Assembly: GCF_000485595.1 (NCBI RefSeq)
Contig: NW_014577063.1
Span: 163,962 to 210,736, forward strand
DNA: 46,775 nt
Direction of reading: 5' to 3'
From: Priapulus caudatus
Lineage: Eukaryota; Priapulida; Priapulimorpha; Priapulimorphida; Priapulidae
A model generated the notes under the pieces. It ran no database searches, had not been told where the DNA came from, and worked only from the letters and a program-made list of their open reading frames with translations. Positions 14,501 to 23,865 of this stretch are shown here, in pieces. A program made the position numbers and the translations under genes. Within the stretch, counting starts at the first letter, position 1; each line of letters starts with the position of its first letter.

Positions 14501-17500
14501 TATGATATATCAGCCGTTCAAATATTGTGTGGAATGTATCGGAATGTAGTGGCAATTTCAAGTGTGCGTGCATGTAATGAAACGTAGTTTCCTTTCATTT
14601 GCTTAATATGTGCATAACAATGTGCAGTGGTGATGGATCATGATGTATTGGATGTTCCAAGTTAAGTAAAGTGAGGTAGGATGTAAGGAGCGTTATATAG
14701 CATGTACGTGTGATGTATCAAGGCGTATCACTGTCTCAAGTGTGTGTCGGGGGTGTCAAGACACGAGACGACAAGGCAGTTTCAACAGCCCGTGAGATGT
14801 ATCAAGATGTATTGGCTGTTTTTCGCAGTCTGCATGATTAATGGCTGCATGTCTCCCTTTCAACTCCCTCTCTCTGTCTGTCTACCTGTAGGAGGAAGCG
14901 AATAGGGGCAAGGCGAACTGGGAGCACCTCAGTGAGGATCTTCACGTTCTCATCACATGCGAGGACACCGAAGAACGCTCAAAGATCAAACTGCAGAGAG
15001 CAATGGTGTGCATCAAGAAGCTGCTCGTGCCCTCTGTAAGTATATCACGCCTCTCTCACGCACTACCTGCCGTACACTCTACACCCACGTGCGCGCTCTG
15101 TACCATTATCCCATGCTTTCCTCTGACGTACTGGTCTCTTTGCCGCGTTGCTCTGTGCTGTTCCATTGGTATTATCTCTCTGCATCCTGACTCCATGTTG
15201 TCATTACCATATATACCAGCTTATAATGTGTGCAGTCATGTTAAAAATATGTGCGTGCGTGTGCGTTGAGGTGGGTGTCTGTTAGGCTGTTAGTTGGTCT
15301 GGGAGACCTGTGACCCAGGGAAAAGGGTCTCTTTTGAATCCGATTCATTTGGGTCATCCGGGTCATTTGGGTTCAGGTAAAGCAAGTCGATTGCAGGAAC
15401 TCGTGCCTTATCTAAAAATTTTGAAATACAATTGATTTACGATCGCATGCTAACTGCACGGCAGGCTGAAAATTGGGTGCCAAGTCTGCGAGTTTTATTG
15501 TGTTACATTTATGTGAAGTATAGGAAAATGTACCCGTACTACATCATATCTGATCATATCCTAGAAGAAGCATGGTACAATTCTCTCCTCCTACTGAGAA
15601 GGCTGTACTAATCGGTCCTCACTGTGTTATGGTCGGCCCCTTTTCCATTGCATTACGCTTACGCGTGTATATCTGTCAGCATACTTTCTTCACACATGTT
15701 TACGTGCTAATATTTGCAAAAATTAAACATGCAAAACAGACAAGGAGCTTGCGGATTCTCGTGCTTAAATGCGCGCGACGCGTTTGACCGTAATGCATCG
15801 CGGAAATCCACCCAGACGTCCGCGCGCTGGTAGCAAACACCCCGGGCGGCGGGCGCGCGCATCTTACTCCGGCCTTCCTTCGCCGCGACCTTCTCGGTGC
15901 ACTGCAGCAAGAAAATCAGCTATGTGGGTCGCGTACAAAATACTGGCCGCGCCGCGTAGCGTGAAATGAGTTTCTGCTCATCCTTTCACGTGAGCATCCC
16001 GCGACTCAGCCCCGGGGCTGTATAGCTAGCACGCAGTCGTCTGAAAAGACTTTGCGGGCCGCTTCTTGCGATTTTTGTTCTCGTTAAATGGTCCTGTCTG
16101 TCAGCGGCAGCGGCAGAAGTGCGGCTCACTGCATATTGTCGCACATTGGCGTGCTTTCTTGAAAAGCCAGTGAAAACTAAAATCATTCTTCATAATTGAG
16201 AGAGTGAGAAGCATCTTGAAATAGCAGTTAATTACAACGAACGCTGTTGTGATTTTTTATGTAATGGTCACCGGTATATGCCTTGCATCGTGATGTCCAT
16301 GCAGCGCCGTAATAAAACGTTTATATTTTGAATGCGTGACAGCAAGAGTAGATAATATAACATATGTTACATTATCTACTCTTGGTGACAGTATAACGAC
16401 GTCTATATCTTATCAGTTGGTAATTAAGCGAATTCCTGGCTTACTTCCAAAGATGGCTACCCTGGCAGGCACAGATCGGGACGCCATTGTTGCAGAACTA
16501 ATATGGATTCTGAGAATGTGAGAATGTGATGATACTATAGAAGATACAATGGCTGTTCACCTTAAATTGACCGTGTAAACATCTACAGTGAAGGACACTT
16601 AGAAAATGAACTCGCATTTATAGGTGGCACATTTATTTGTTCTTTTTAAATGACCTATTTAATATCATCAGGTGAAGGTGGCTTAACCAGTAATGGAGTG
16701 AGTGTTTATAGTCACCAGCACATGTGTTTAAAAAGTGCCTTGCATGCATGTGTCAATGGTGGCAAACTCATTTTTTGTATACGGCCGACATTATTAATAG
16801 AATAACCAACCTTTTTTAAGTCATGCAGTCGTTAAATGCCTTCGAAGTCTAACAAATATATCTGCGGACGAAAATGGGCCAGTTTAAAACATAGAAAATC
16901 GCACAAAAACTTTATGCAGTTTGCAAGCTGCAGGCTGGTGCTTTTTCTAGTAATTAGTCTCGCCTCCCGGTCCATTACATCATGTATATACATTGATGTG
17001 GATCCTGCGTCTTACGCAATCGCAGCAGTAGCGTAGCAGAGCATGCAGACAAGCTGGAGCTGTTTGACACTCGTTTTTGGTTGGCCATCGTACTCAGAAA
17101 TAATTATTTTTACCAAGGTTGAATTATTTTTACCGCAGTTAAATCATGTGTAACAAGGTCTCTGATTGCATCAAAAGCCAATAATTTAACCGTGGTTGAA
17201 ATATTTTGTCTGCGGTTGAATTCTGTGTAACACCAGCTCTGATTGGGCAAAGGGCCAATAATTTTACCACGGTTAAATTATTCCAACTGCAGTAAAATGA
17301 GTATTTCTGAATACGACGGCCAATAACCATACTCGTCGTTCATGCGCGTGTTTTTCTCTGTAGGCTGATGGTGAGGACGACCTCAAGAAGAGCCAGCTGA
17401 TCGAGCTGGCTATGCTGAACGGCACCTACCGCGACGAGAACAGCCTCAAGCGGCAGCACTCACAGATGCAGCAGCTCGCTGGCATGCAGCAGATGCAGCC

Positions 17501-17664
17501 GCGAGAGTTCGGCCCGTCCGACGCCAGCCATCTCCTTGGTGGAACCTACCTGATGGGTGAGCCACGCACGCGTGCGTCTTCCTCGTCTCTCAAACACCCA
17601 AGTGTGCTTGCGAAGGCGTGCTGCCCAGAAGCGAAAAACAAACAATCAAATCACAAGAACACAT

Positions 17665-17711
<47 letters not shown>

Positions 17712-19738
17712 AAAGAGCAATCCATGATGACAGTCCATATTAAATTTACTGAGTGGTGGGAGGCTAGCTGTGGTCGCCATGTCAGATATTCACGTGCTAT
17801 TTGTAATGGCTGCATGACTAGCGTCAGTGGCATCCATGTGATTCAGTATCTCTGTGAGCGAAGCTGTTATACCATGCGTGGGTAATGTCTATATGCCCAT
17901 GGTAAAGGAAATGAAACCCAGATTTGAATTTATGTGACATGGTCATGGCGTTTGCTGTGATGGTTGCGGTTAATAAAGTCCGTATCTCTATTGGATGCAT
18001 ACGGTTACAGTTTCACAAAAATTATTACCAAAATTGAAAAAAAAGGTAAAGCTGGTCCGGATATTTTTATTTCATGTATTTATGTCATTGACTTCGTAGT
18101 GAGTGCCTTTAAGGCGGTGCATTTAATACTCTAGGTATATACATGTAGCCATGTAGCCTAGGATTAATGCCAGGTGTCTCTCATCTGCTATACGAGCGGA
18201 TGAGGTTATATGCCACATTGCGCAGTGATTAAGCTATTTTATTATGGTTGGGAAACCTTTTCATTGTTTTTTGCTTGACTGTACTCTAAGCACATGTTAT
18301 GTAACATATAGCCGTTTATCTGTATTATATTCCAGCTGTATATAGCTTTAGTCCATAAGCAGGACTTTCATAATATCAGATATTGAGATTAGTTAGCTAA
18401 TGACATCTTGGCTGACTAATAGCTGTCAGAAACATTCGAAAAATACCACAGTTATCATTTCAACAGGAGAAAAGAGAGAAATCTTCAGGAAGCGGATTTT
18501 CCTAGATCCCAGCATACTACAAACTGTTGCTAACATTTGATTTAATATTTTCACTACGATGTATAAGCTAGGGTGTAAGCGCCAGCAGTACAGTGATAAC
18601 TATCTTTTAACAGATTCATTCATCTGCTCTGTGAACACTGAGTTAATAATGCATTTGCATGTCCAGTTACCCTTGATGTGATCGTCAATTGTGTGTCATA
18701 GACACATAAGCTTCACTTCATTCCAGTGTTATCAGTCATCATTGAGTGATCATTTGTTGTGGGTTTTAATAGGATTCGAAATTAAATGAAGAGCCCACGC
18801 CTGAATTTGTTTATTCGTTTTCACAATGTACTAACTAATAATATCAGTAGTACATCATAACAGATGTCCATCTGTTAAAACTGGATAATTTTGATTTTAA
18901 TCATGCTCATCCAGGCATGCGATTAAACACGTGATTTCTTCGCTTGTAACAGAAACGCCGAGGCTGATGTCGCCACACAACGTCGCCATGCAATCTCAAC
19001 AGATGCGCTCGTCCGGCCAAGTGGGGGCGCCACTAATCCTGCAGCCTCGTCCCCAGCTGACGCCAGGTGGCGCCGCAGCCGGTACTCATCTGATTGCTCA
19101 CGGCGGCATGTCGGGGATGCCGCCTCCGCTCATCTCTCCCGTCGACACGTCGACCGGCTTGCCGCAGTTTGTCTACCCGTTTGACTACCACCCCTACCTG
19201 ACGCAGACCCCCACCAACCTGCTTGAGGGCTACCACACGCTCGACCAGAACGCTGTCACTCTAGGTAGGTGCAAGGACGGACAGTCTTGAAGCGGCGTTT
19301 ATCCGCCGATCTGTCATGCCTGCAGTTCTGTTGCCAGACTTGTTTTGAATTTCAATTTCACATCATCACTGGTGTATCGTGTGGTTTGCTATCTCATCAG
19401 CTAGTATGGGGAAGTATTGAGAGTACAGTCAGGTCACGCTTAACACGATAGATGAGTTCCTGAAACTCGAGGTGAATAATTTTAAGCAGTGTTTTTTTTT
19501 CTATTTCAATACGAGTGTGATTAAGTGTGTCCATCAAGTTGGAAAGAGAAGTCCATGTTTACGTAATCAAGTGTCATGTCAGCATTTAACAATGTTATAT
19601 ATTGGCCTAGCTCACGCTAATGACCGTGTTAGTCGAGACTTTCAGCAAAATATTATGAGCGCCGGCGGCTCTCGGCAATGCAGCAGAGTCTCTATGTGTG
19701 CGTGTGCGTGTGTGTGCGTGTGCGTGTGCGTGTGCGTG

Positions 19739-19774
<36 letters not shown>

Positions 19775-21282
19775 TGTGTGTGTGGAAGAATGACTGCTTC
19801 TCAGCTCCCCAGCTTTATAACACGGTGCTTACCTTGTGATGCGGCAGCACCTGGCACTATATATACGCATAGTTCTCCACCTGTTTAGCTGTGGGCGTGG
19901 TTCGTTGTTTAATGACGGGCGGTGCTATTCATGTAAGCACTCATCGGTTGCTCGTGCGATGAATATTGATAGTGTGAGTGTCTTGTAGACGTGATAGAGT
20001 GACATACTCAACACGCGCACACGCACAAGCGCACGCACGTGCACGCACACTGCGCACGCACACTGCACACTACTGTGTCTTCCCTGGTACAAAAAGATGT
20101 CTCTACCTGTTATACAATTTATTCTTTACTATGTTATAAAATGCTGTCAACATGTTTTCCAGTGCTTCATTTACATGCTTTCCAATACTGACCGTCTTTC
20201 ACCTGTTATACAATTAATACTGTCATTACTATAGATTGCCCGATTATTTCTGACAACTCGGAGCGCTGCACTCATGCTCTTAGCTGCACATGTATCCAGA
20301 TTCCTGATCAGCAAATAGATGATTGTAGAATAGATAATGTTGTTTTCCTACTGTCAAGTTTCCATTTAAAATTTCTGAACGATGATTCTGCCGCTGGCTA
20401 CTTATAGAATCGTAATCGTGCAAGAATGCACAGAAAGCATTTCCATCATGCTCGTATTCTTTGCTAGAGTATTCTAGTCGGAAGAAATCTTTCTGTAGTC
20501 TGCTGTGTACTGACTGCATGACAATGAGCCATATTTAGGTTAAACTCCAGTAATGTATATTAATTAGCGCTAATAACAAGTTAGACACGAATTAATGGGT
20601 ATTTTTTGGGAATTAAGCACCATTACCTTCCTCAGCCCTAAAAGGTATTAATACTAATGATCGGTTTTTGCCTGTATCCACATACATTTACATTATCGTT
20701 ACATGGCTTCCATGCACTCATTACATTTATTGTATTTTCCTTTTTTAAATATTTGAGGCCAAGGTCCTAGATCATTTAGTTGTTGTGCCAGAATACAAAG
20801 ATTGACCTATTTTCCTACAGTAACATACAGTAAGGGATCTGTTAGTAGGGGATTTGCTAGATCTTTTCCAAAGAATGTTGATAAGCCTTTTTCACAACCC
20901 AACTGCCACCCCAATTCTTCGTTCGCTGGTTTAACATCATGTCATTGATTCCGTTGCTTTTTTACTGCTGTGGCATTTTACTGCACGAGTGCGTCAGTCA
21001 GCAGCAACAGCACATGGGAATGTCGGGTAGATTCTAGTAGACGTTGTAGTCGCAGTATGAGTAGTGTATCGCGCGACATATGCCCCCACACACATGCGCC
21101 CAATATGCGCGACGCTGCGTCTACGCAGACTAACTGGTCACCAAACAACCCTAGTCTATAGCCTCGCTGACTACTTCATGTAACACGTGCAAAACACATG
21201 TTACATTAGTTCTATAGTTTTAGGAGCAACAGTAGCAAGCTAGAACGACAAGAGTAGTACTAATCATAGCAGCAGCAGTAGT

Positions 21283-21331
<49 letters not shown>

Positions 21332-21341
21332 GCAACAGCAA

Positions 21342-21436
<95 letters not shown>

Positions 21437-23865
21437 ACAGCAGCAACAGCAGCAGCGACAGCAGCTTGGCAGATTCGTGATAGGATAAATGCCAGCAGCC
21501 ATGTTGAGAAGCTCCACTCATCATCACGCTGCAGCGGAACATGTCAGTGCCACTGGAACCTACGCCACGTTCGCATTCCTGCTGACACGGCCGTGGTGAC
21601 CGGCATATGTTATTTAACGATGGGAAACTGTCCGCAGCTGACAAAATTTGTGTGCAGCGCTCGCACACGCGTGTAGACAAGCTATCTAATGCAGCCTCCG
21701 CTTGAGTTAGGCACGCCGCGCCGCTGCCGCATCTGCACTCAATTTGAATGCTACCGAAAATAGAGGAGCGCCAGAATGTACCTCTTCTAGATCGATCGGC
21801 CTTGCCCTACATGAGAAATTAGCGGTCAGCGTCCCCTCCCCCCCCCTCTTCCCTTCCTCCTCTTCCTCGCCTCCTCCTCCAGATGGCGGTATAATGAGGG
21901 GGTGGGTAATGAGGAGAGCATTCACATTCGCGCTGGCGGGAGAGAGGGAACCCAGCCGTTCCTCGCTCTTCCCGCTTCTCATCGCGCGCCCGAACATCTA
22001 TCGAATTAACGTTTGCGATCGGCGTGCCTAACATCACATCAAGCATACATTCGATTAAGCGATGGGCGTGCCGCGTGCGTTTTCACGCGTGGCGCAGCCG
22101 ACTGCAACAGTGAACCCGTTTGAGTGTAAGTCGACACCACTAGGTGGCGTTTTTTCCGCGGTGCGGCGGCAGCATACGCGGCGCATGCTGCGATCGCGGC
22201 CATCACTCGTTCCGCTTGTCAGCCGCGAATTCGTCGGCTAAGCCAGGCTACGCCACCCCGCTCCGACGCTGATGTCGAAAATTCCTAATTGCATTTCGGC
22301 CCTGATTAGTCGAGATTCACTGGCATCTGCTGACAATTAGCTAGGAGCTCAGTCGGGAGAGGCGGCAGGCAAAAATTAGCGGCTTGGTTAGATCGGTTAT
22401 AACGAGAACGAGAATTTTTCAAACGCGCAAATGTGGAGGAGAGCTACTTGAAAATAGGTTTCGAAGTGGAGTTGTTGGTAAAAGTACCAATGACGAGGGG
22501 CGCTACAGGGAAAGGAGGGCCATCGCAGAAAATTAACAGAAAGCAGCTAAAGGTGATTACATGCAATGGCAGAAATCTTGACGCATTCGATGTAACATGT
22601 GAGATGATGTAGTGGTTAACCCGACCAGGCTGTGTGACTAACGTCAATATATACACACGCACACGCCCACACACACACACACACACGTAACATACGCACA
22701 CGCACACGCACGTGGTCTCCTAACCCTAGCAAAGACCATTTCTTGGAACTAGTAGTGGTGTGCGATGCGTATGTAAATCCCACAAGAAATTATGCTTGAT
22801 AAATTTAGAGAAGTGTATTAGTTTCCCGGCGTGTATGGGGGGAGGGGGGCGTTGATTAAGCATGCGCATGTTTTTAGGTGAAAATAATAACAGCAATTAG
22901 GAATAAAAACGCCAGAATAATACGCCTAAATGCTTATTCGACTTTGAAGTGTAGCAATACTGGGAGATTCATCTCATAATATAGCAATATATACTGTATA
23001 TATCAGACAATTTTTGGCAAACCATCGTTGACATGCTCGTGGGGAAACTTGCAAAAACCATCTCGTAAATTCGAAATGTTAAAGATATTGACACTAGCCC
23101 TGAAATTGTGACGTAAAGATCACATAGAATGTTGATTGTAGGTTGCAGCTGGTAAGCTGTAGTTAATTGAGTAACTTGAGTTACTTAGCGAGTTTTTGAG
23201 AAACCATGTAAGTAGCTGTTCAGTTTCAGGTGTTTTTGTAGTTTTAAATCCGCCGTCATTATTCTCTACTACATCGCCAGTAGTTTTAACACTGAAAATG
23301 CTACCTATGGCGCAACCGCTTGTGTTTCCTCCTCTTGACCGTGTCACTGTGACTAACCACATAGTCGGCAGCCAGCAGCGGGTGTCAAATTGCCGGGGTA
23401 GGTTTACGTATGTCAAGACGAACAGTTTTCGAAAAGTTTATCTGATCTAGCGATTCTGCCATGCGATGACGTATCGATGGGTGTGCTGACGAGGTACAGG
23501 TGACCTCTTTAAGTTTTTCAATTCAATTTATTTTTTCTTAAGCCTAATTTTGTTCTAACACTGTTCACACGCCACCTCGAGACGTTCGATAATGGCGGTC
23601 GGCCGCATTCGATGATTCGATTGGGCGAAAGTCCCACTGTCAGTCTGTTTGAAAGTGTTGGCAGCCCCGCACACACTCCTCCCTCCACATACGCCACGGC
23701 TTGAGTAGTGCTTCTGTCTGTCGCCACCACAATCATGCCTGGTTCACGCCTTGCTTTCACTGTACTAACAACTGTTGCTCTCACGCAGGTGCAATAGCGA
23801 AGCAGAGGCGCCACCTAGCGGGCATGAGAGACCACCCGTACCCAAGGCAGGTCTCCATGCAATGA
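968..23865 (+). CDS. qki: quaking / held-out-wings homologue (STAR-family KH RNA-binding protein), whole gene model, 7 coding exons
   Basis: Joined coding exons are 968-1112, 11189-11322, 13346-13462, 14892-15035, 17364-17556, 18953-19264 and 23789-23865: 1122 nt, 373 residues plus stop, against 341 for human QKI-5. Every junction is GT/AG and phases agree (1,0,0,0,1,1). Domains in order: QUA1 dimerisation helix region (about residues 19-50, HLERLLDE), KH domain (about 90-175, with [29 protein letters not shown] and [14 protein letters not shown]), QUA2 (about 176-205, KKLLVPS then LNGTYRD), a Q/M- and G/P-rich linker, and a tail ending [13 protein letters not shown], which resembles the nuclear QKI-5 tail (RVHPYQR). 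Family knowledge: these proteins dimerise and bind ACUAAY plus a UAAY half-site to control splicing, stability, export and translation of mRNAs in muscle, glia and other tissues. The HPYPR tail predicts a nuclear isoform. The start is the first ATG after an in-frame TGA at 932-934. A non-coding 5' exon upstream cannot be excluded because CCACCAG precedes the ATG. Confidence 0.93.
1261..1332. mobile_element. CTCTAG-ended foldback element (intron 1)
   Basis: TAGCTCTAGTACTATAGCCC at about 1270 is answered by GTACTAGAGCTA at its right end (to 1324). AGCATAG is directly repeated on both sides (1261-1267 and 1326-1332). The right arm is shortened. Confidence 0.55.
1411..1580. repeat. tandem duplication of an ~87-bp hairpin
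   Basis: Two near-identical units (1411-1497 and 1498-1580). Each starts AGGATAGAGATGATGTCCAG and ends ACTGGACATCTT-TCTAT-CCTG, so each folds on itself. Confidence 0.75.
1587..1938. mobile_element. compound nested inverted-repeat element
   Basis: The outer arms 1587-1609 and 1916-1938 are exact complements starting AGGGTCTATGTCTCCCTGGG. Inside are an inverted pair at about 1619-1644 and 1698-1730 (CCCGGACCCGGAAAACC) and another at 1749-1770 and 1898-1919 (GTACTGCCGGAACGTACCCT). GGGTTAGGGT occurs twice near 1668-1690. No transposase is seen. Confidence 0.75.
1939..3089. other. intron 1 sequence without recognised features
   Basis: AT-rich to mixed unique-looking sequence. Short open frames such as 2871-3059 have no recognisable domain. 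Confidence 0.4.
3090..3282. mobile_element. ~190-bp MITE with CAGGGGCGTAGC ends
   Basis: The left end CAGGGGCGTAGCCAG and right end CTGGCTACGCTACGCCCCTG are inverted repeats, and GGAATCCCCC repeats inverted just inside. CAGGGG termini are typical of hAT-like elements. A clean 8-bp duplication is not visible. Confidence 0.6.
3925..4560 (-). mobile_element. dispersed repeat copy related to 42450-43930
   Basis: Read on the minus strand it aligns collinearly with two blocks at 42.46-42.78 and 43.69-43.93 kb, sharing for example CCCAACTGTTGACGCACGCA, GCGATTCTACAAGCTGCA and CATGTTTAACC. It contains AAGTCAAAGGTCA and poly-G. The open frames at 3844-4227 and 4345-4638 have no recognised domain. Confidence 0.6.
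4561..5442. other. intron 1 stretch with overlapping open frames on both strands
   Basis: 4836-5252 (+, 138 codons) and 4917-5270 (-, 117 codons) overlap almost completely. Neither shows a domain or splice-compatible neighbours. A degenerate repeat is the likeliest explanation. Confidence 0.3.
5443..5715. repeat. (GA)n-rich purine tract
   Basis: About 270 bases almost only of G and A on the + strand, with a purer GA run at about 5525-5570. It is capable of triplex structures. The serine/leucine- or arginine/glutamate-rich open frames here are artefacts of the repeat. Confidence 0.9.
5716..7083. other. intron 1 sequence without recognised features
   Basis: AT-rich sequence with several TATGTATTATA-type runs at 6300-6420. 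No gene is supported. Confidence 0.4.
7084..7135. mobile_element. palindromic micro-insertion 2 with 7-bp target duplication
   Basis: The 38-bp perfect palindrome 7091-7128 (arm CAAGAGTGCATAATAGAGA) lies between exact ATATCAG direct repeats at 7084-7090 and 7129-7135. Confidence 0.75.
7136..8368. repeat. intron 1 with an (AT)n microsatellite
   Basis: An alternating AT run with a single interruption occupies 7778-7818. The rest shows no supported gene. A GC-richer patch lies at 7490-7700. Confidence 0.5.
8369..8617. repeat. (GGA)n/(GAA)n purine-rich tract
   Basis: About 250 bases of GGA and GAA triplets on the + strand, with few pyrimidines. The long S-, P- or G-rich open frames across it arise from the triplet repeat. 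Confidence 0.9.
8618..9554. other. intron 1 sequence without recognised features
   Basis: Mixed composition, GC-richer to about 9050 and AT-rich after. No gene or repeat is recognised. Confidence 0.4.
9555..9679. mobile_element. composite CTCTAG-family foldback element with 10-bp flanking repeats
   Basis: A left half-element (TAGCTCTAGAACTATAGCCC at 9565) is followed by a complete hairpin at 9607-9669 whose arms match perfectly (TAGCTCTAGGACTATAGCCC). The whole is flanked by TAACAGGTAA at 9555-9564 and 9670-9679. Confidence 0.65.
9680..11188. other. end of intron 1
   Basis: Contains a GA/GT run at 10013-10046 and a 31-bp unit in exact tandem at 10820-10850 and 10851-10881 (GCCTGAGCAGCGCGTAATTT...). 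No other gene is supported. Confidence 0.5.
11189..11322 (+). CDS. qki: quaking coding exon 2 (QUA1 end to KH start)
   Basis: The acceptor is TTGCAG|AG and the donor is CCTGAT|GTAAGC. The exon reads [18 protein letters not shown], then LPEATGPVV and [12 protein letters not shown], matching the YVPVKEYPD segment of QKI immediately before the KH core. It completes codon 49 and ends in phase 0. Confidence 0.92.
11323..13345. other. quaking intron 2
   Basis: Starts with a GT-rich degenerate repeat (11335-11455, GTGCGTGTGTGTTCGTTGAGC twice in part). An (AT)n run is at 11529-11558, a pyrimidine-rich stretch at 11860-12150, and GTGCGTAC-type repeats at 12440-12490. No gene is supported. Confidence 0.6.
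13346..13462 (+). CDS. qki: quaking coding exon 3 (KH domain, GRG loop)
   Basis: This is a 117-nt exon of exactly 39 codons between TTTGCAG and GTAGGC. It encodes [34 protein letters not shown] and RDKKK. GPRG is the KH nucleic-acid-binding loop. GMTAKQLEQ is closer to protostome HOW than to vertebrate QKI (GLTAKQLEA). The donor is the first unit of a degenerate tandem array that fills the start of intron 3. Confidence 0.96.
13451..13915 (+). repeat. degenerate tandem array derived from the exon 3 / intron 3 splice-donor junction
   Basis: About ten units of 40-55 bp follow the pattern GACAAGAAAAAG-GTAGGCAGTGTGGCAGGGTA. The first unit is the true exon end and donor. Later units begin near 13498, 13537, 13573, 13616, 13662, 13711, 13755, 13796 and 13847. 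Several retain AG-rich sequence plus GTAGGC or GTAGG. Confidence 0.7.
13916..14891. other. rest of quaking intron 3
   Basis: Contains a decayed CAGGAGT/AGCTCTTG foldback at about 14148-14238. Between 14340 and 14820 are many loose repeats of GATGTA(T/A)...GGCTGTTC...TGTGTAGAATGTA, a degenerate tandem structure. A strong pyrimidine tract precedes exon 4. Confidence 0.5.
14892..15035 (+). CDS. qki: quaking coding exon 4 (KH C-terminal half, QUA2 start)
   Basis: This is a 144-nt, 48-codon exon after a long pyrimidine tract and CTGTAG, with donor CCCTCT|GTAAGT. It encodes [37 protein letters not shown] and then [11 protein letters not shown]. It matches the variable loop, last strand and extended helix of the QKI KH domain. 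Cysteines occur where QKI and HOW usually have V (ITVED) and E/V (AVEEVKK). Confidence 0.95.
15036..17077. other. quaking intron 4, main part
   Basis: A GC- and CpG-rich patch lies at 15770-16150. The palindromic insertion at 16336-16391 is annotated separately. No gene is supported. Confidence 0.45.
16336..16391. mobile_element. palindromic micro-insertion 3 with 7-bp target duplication
   Basis: The 42-bp near-perfect palindrome 16343-16384 (arm CAAGAGTAGATAAT) lies between exact GTGACAG repeats at 16336-16342 and 16385-16391. Confidence 0.75.
17078..17329. mobile_element. ~250-bp TIR element with an internal duplication, next to exon 5
   Basis: The ends GGTTGGCCATCGTACTCAGA and TCTGAATACGACGGCCAATAACC are inverted repeats. 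Inside, two related blocks (about 17135-17200 and 17210-17277) share AACC(A/G)...TCTGATTG...GCCAATAATTT. The right end is 34 bases from the exon 5 acceptor. Confidence 0.65.
17364..17556 (+). CDS. qki: quaking coding exon 5 (QUA2 and Q/M-rich linker)
   Basis: The acceptor is CTCTGTAG|GCTGATGG and the donor CTGATGG|GTGAGC, phase 1. It encodes [20 protein letters not shown] and [11 protein letters not shown], the QUA2 box that contacts the UA-rich RNA together with KH. A Q/M-rich stretch ([18 protein letters not shown]) follows. Without splicing the frame stays open to 17885 through an intronic CAG tract. Confidence 0.93.
17664..17702 (+). repeat. intronic (CAG)n microsatellite
   Basis: About 13 CAG units just inside intron 5, about 108 bases after the donor. 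Confidence 0.9.
17703..18952. other. rest of quaking intron 5
   Basis: AT-rich. ACTAAT and ACTAACTAATAAT motifs occur near 18404 and 18829-18842, upstream of exon 6, and could be Quaking sites or branch points. No gene is supported. Confidence 0.4.
18953..19264 (+). CDS. qki: quaking coding exon 6 (G/P-rich linker, aromatic YPF region)
   Basis: The acceptor is CTTGTAACAG|AA and the donor CTAG|GTAGGT. The exon is 312 nt, phase 1 to phase 1. It encodes [18 protein letters not shown], a stretch rich in G, P, A and M, then [17 protein letters not shown] and [17 protein letters not shown]. The aromatic block parallels IYTPYEYPYTL...ILEYPIEP...LGA in QKI. Reading through the donor adds only RCKDGQS before a stop at 19288-19290, a possible short-tail isoform. 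Confidence 0.9.
19265..21259. other. quaking intron 6, first part
   Basis: A (GTGCGT)n run lies at 19695-19785 and a CA/CGCA-rich run at 20010-20070. A near-duplicate phrase, CACCTGTTATACAATT, occurs at about 20105 and 20200. No gene is supported. Confidence 0.45.
21281..21462 (+). repeat. long (CAA)n/(CAG)n trinucleotide tract
   Basis: About 60 triplets: a pure CAA block to about 21330, then mixed CAG and CAA. It would encode polyglutamine, but no splice sites put it in the gene. Poly-C and poly-L frames on the opposite strand are artefacts. Confidence 0.9.
21690..22260. promoter_or_regulatory. CpG-rich block with a CTCF-like motif
   Basis: GC- and CpG-rich sequence inside AT-rich intron 6. 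CCACTAGGTGGCG at 22137-22149 fits the CTCF core consensus. It may be an enhancer, insulator or alternative promoter. No gene is seen in it. Confidence 0.35.
22261..23788. other. end of quaking intron 6
   Basis: Contains a CA run (22650-22690) and ACTAAC at 22637-22642, 23352-23357 and 23764-23769, the last at branch-point distance from exon 7. No additional exon is recognised. Confidence 0.4.
23789..23865 (+). CDS. qki: quaking coding exon 7 (QKI-5-type nuclear tail, stop)
   Basis: The acceptor CTCTCACGCAG is preceded 20 bases upstream by a TACTAAC branch-point-like / Quaking-core motif (23764-23769). With the phase-1 base from exon 6 it reads [20 protein letters not shown] and then RQVSMQ-stop. 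QKI-5 has [20 protein letters not shown], so this is the nuclear-localising tail. Five bases after the stop is CAG|GTTAGT, a usable donor, so the 3' UTR may continue in later exons. Confidence 0.88.

Noticed and set aside
17557-17885. Extension of quaking exon 5 through the CAG tract
   Set aside because: A good GTGAGC donor ends the exon at 17556 in a phase that fits exon 6; kept only as a possible retained-intron product.
21260-21680. Poly-cysteine and poly-leucine open frames (-)
   Set aside because: They are antisense readings of the CAA/CAG repeat.
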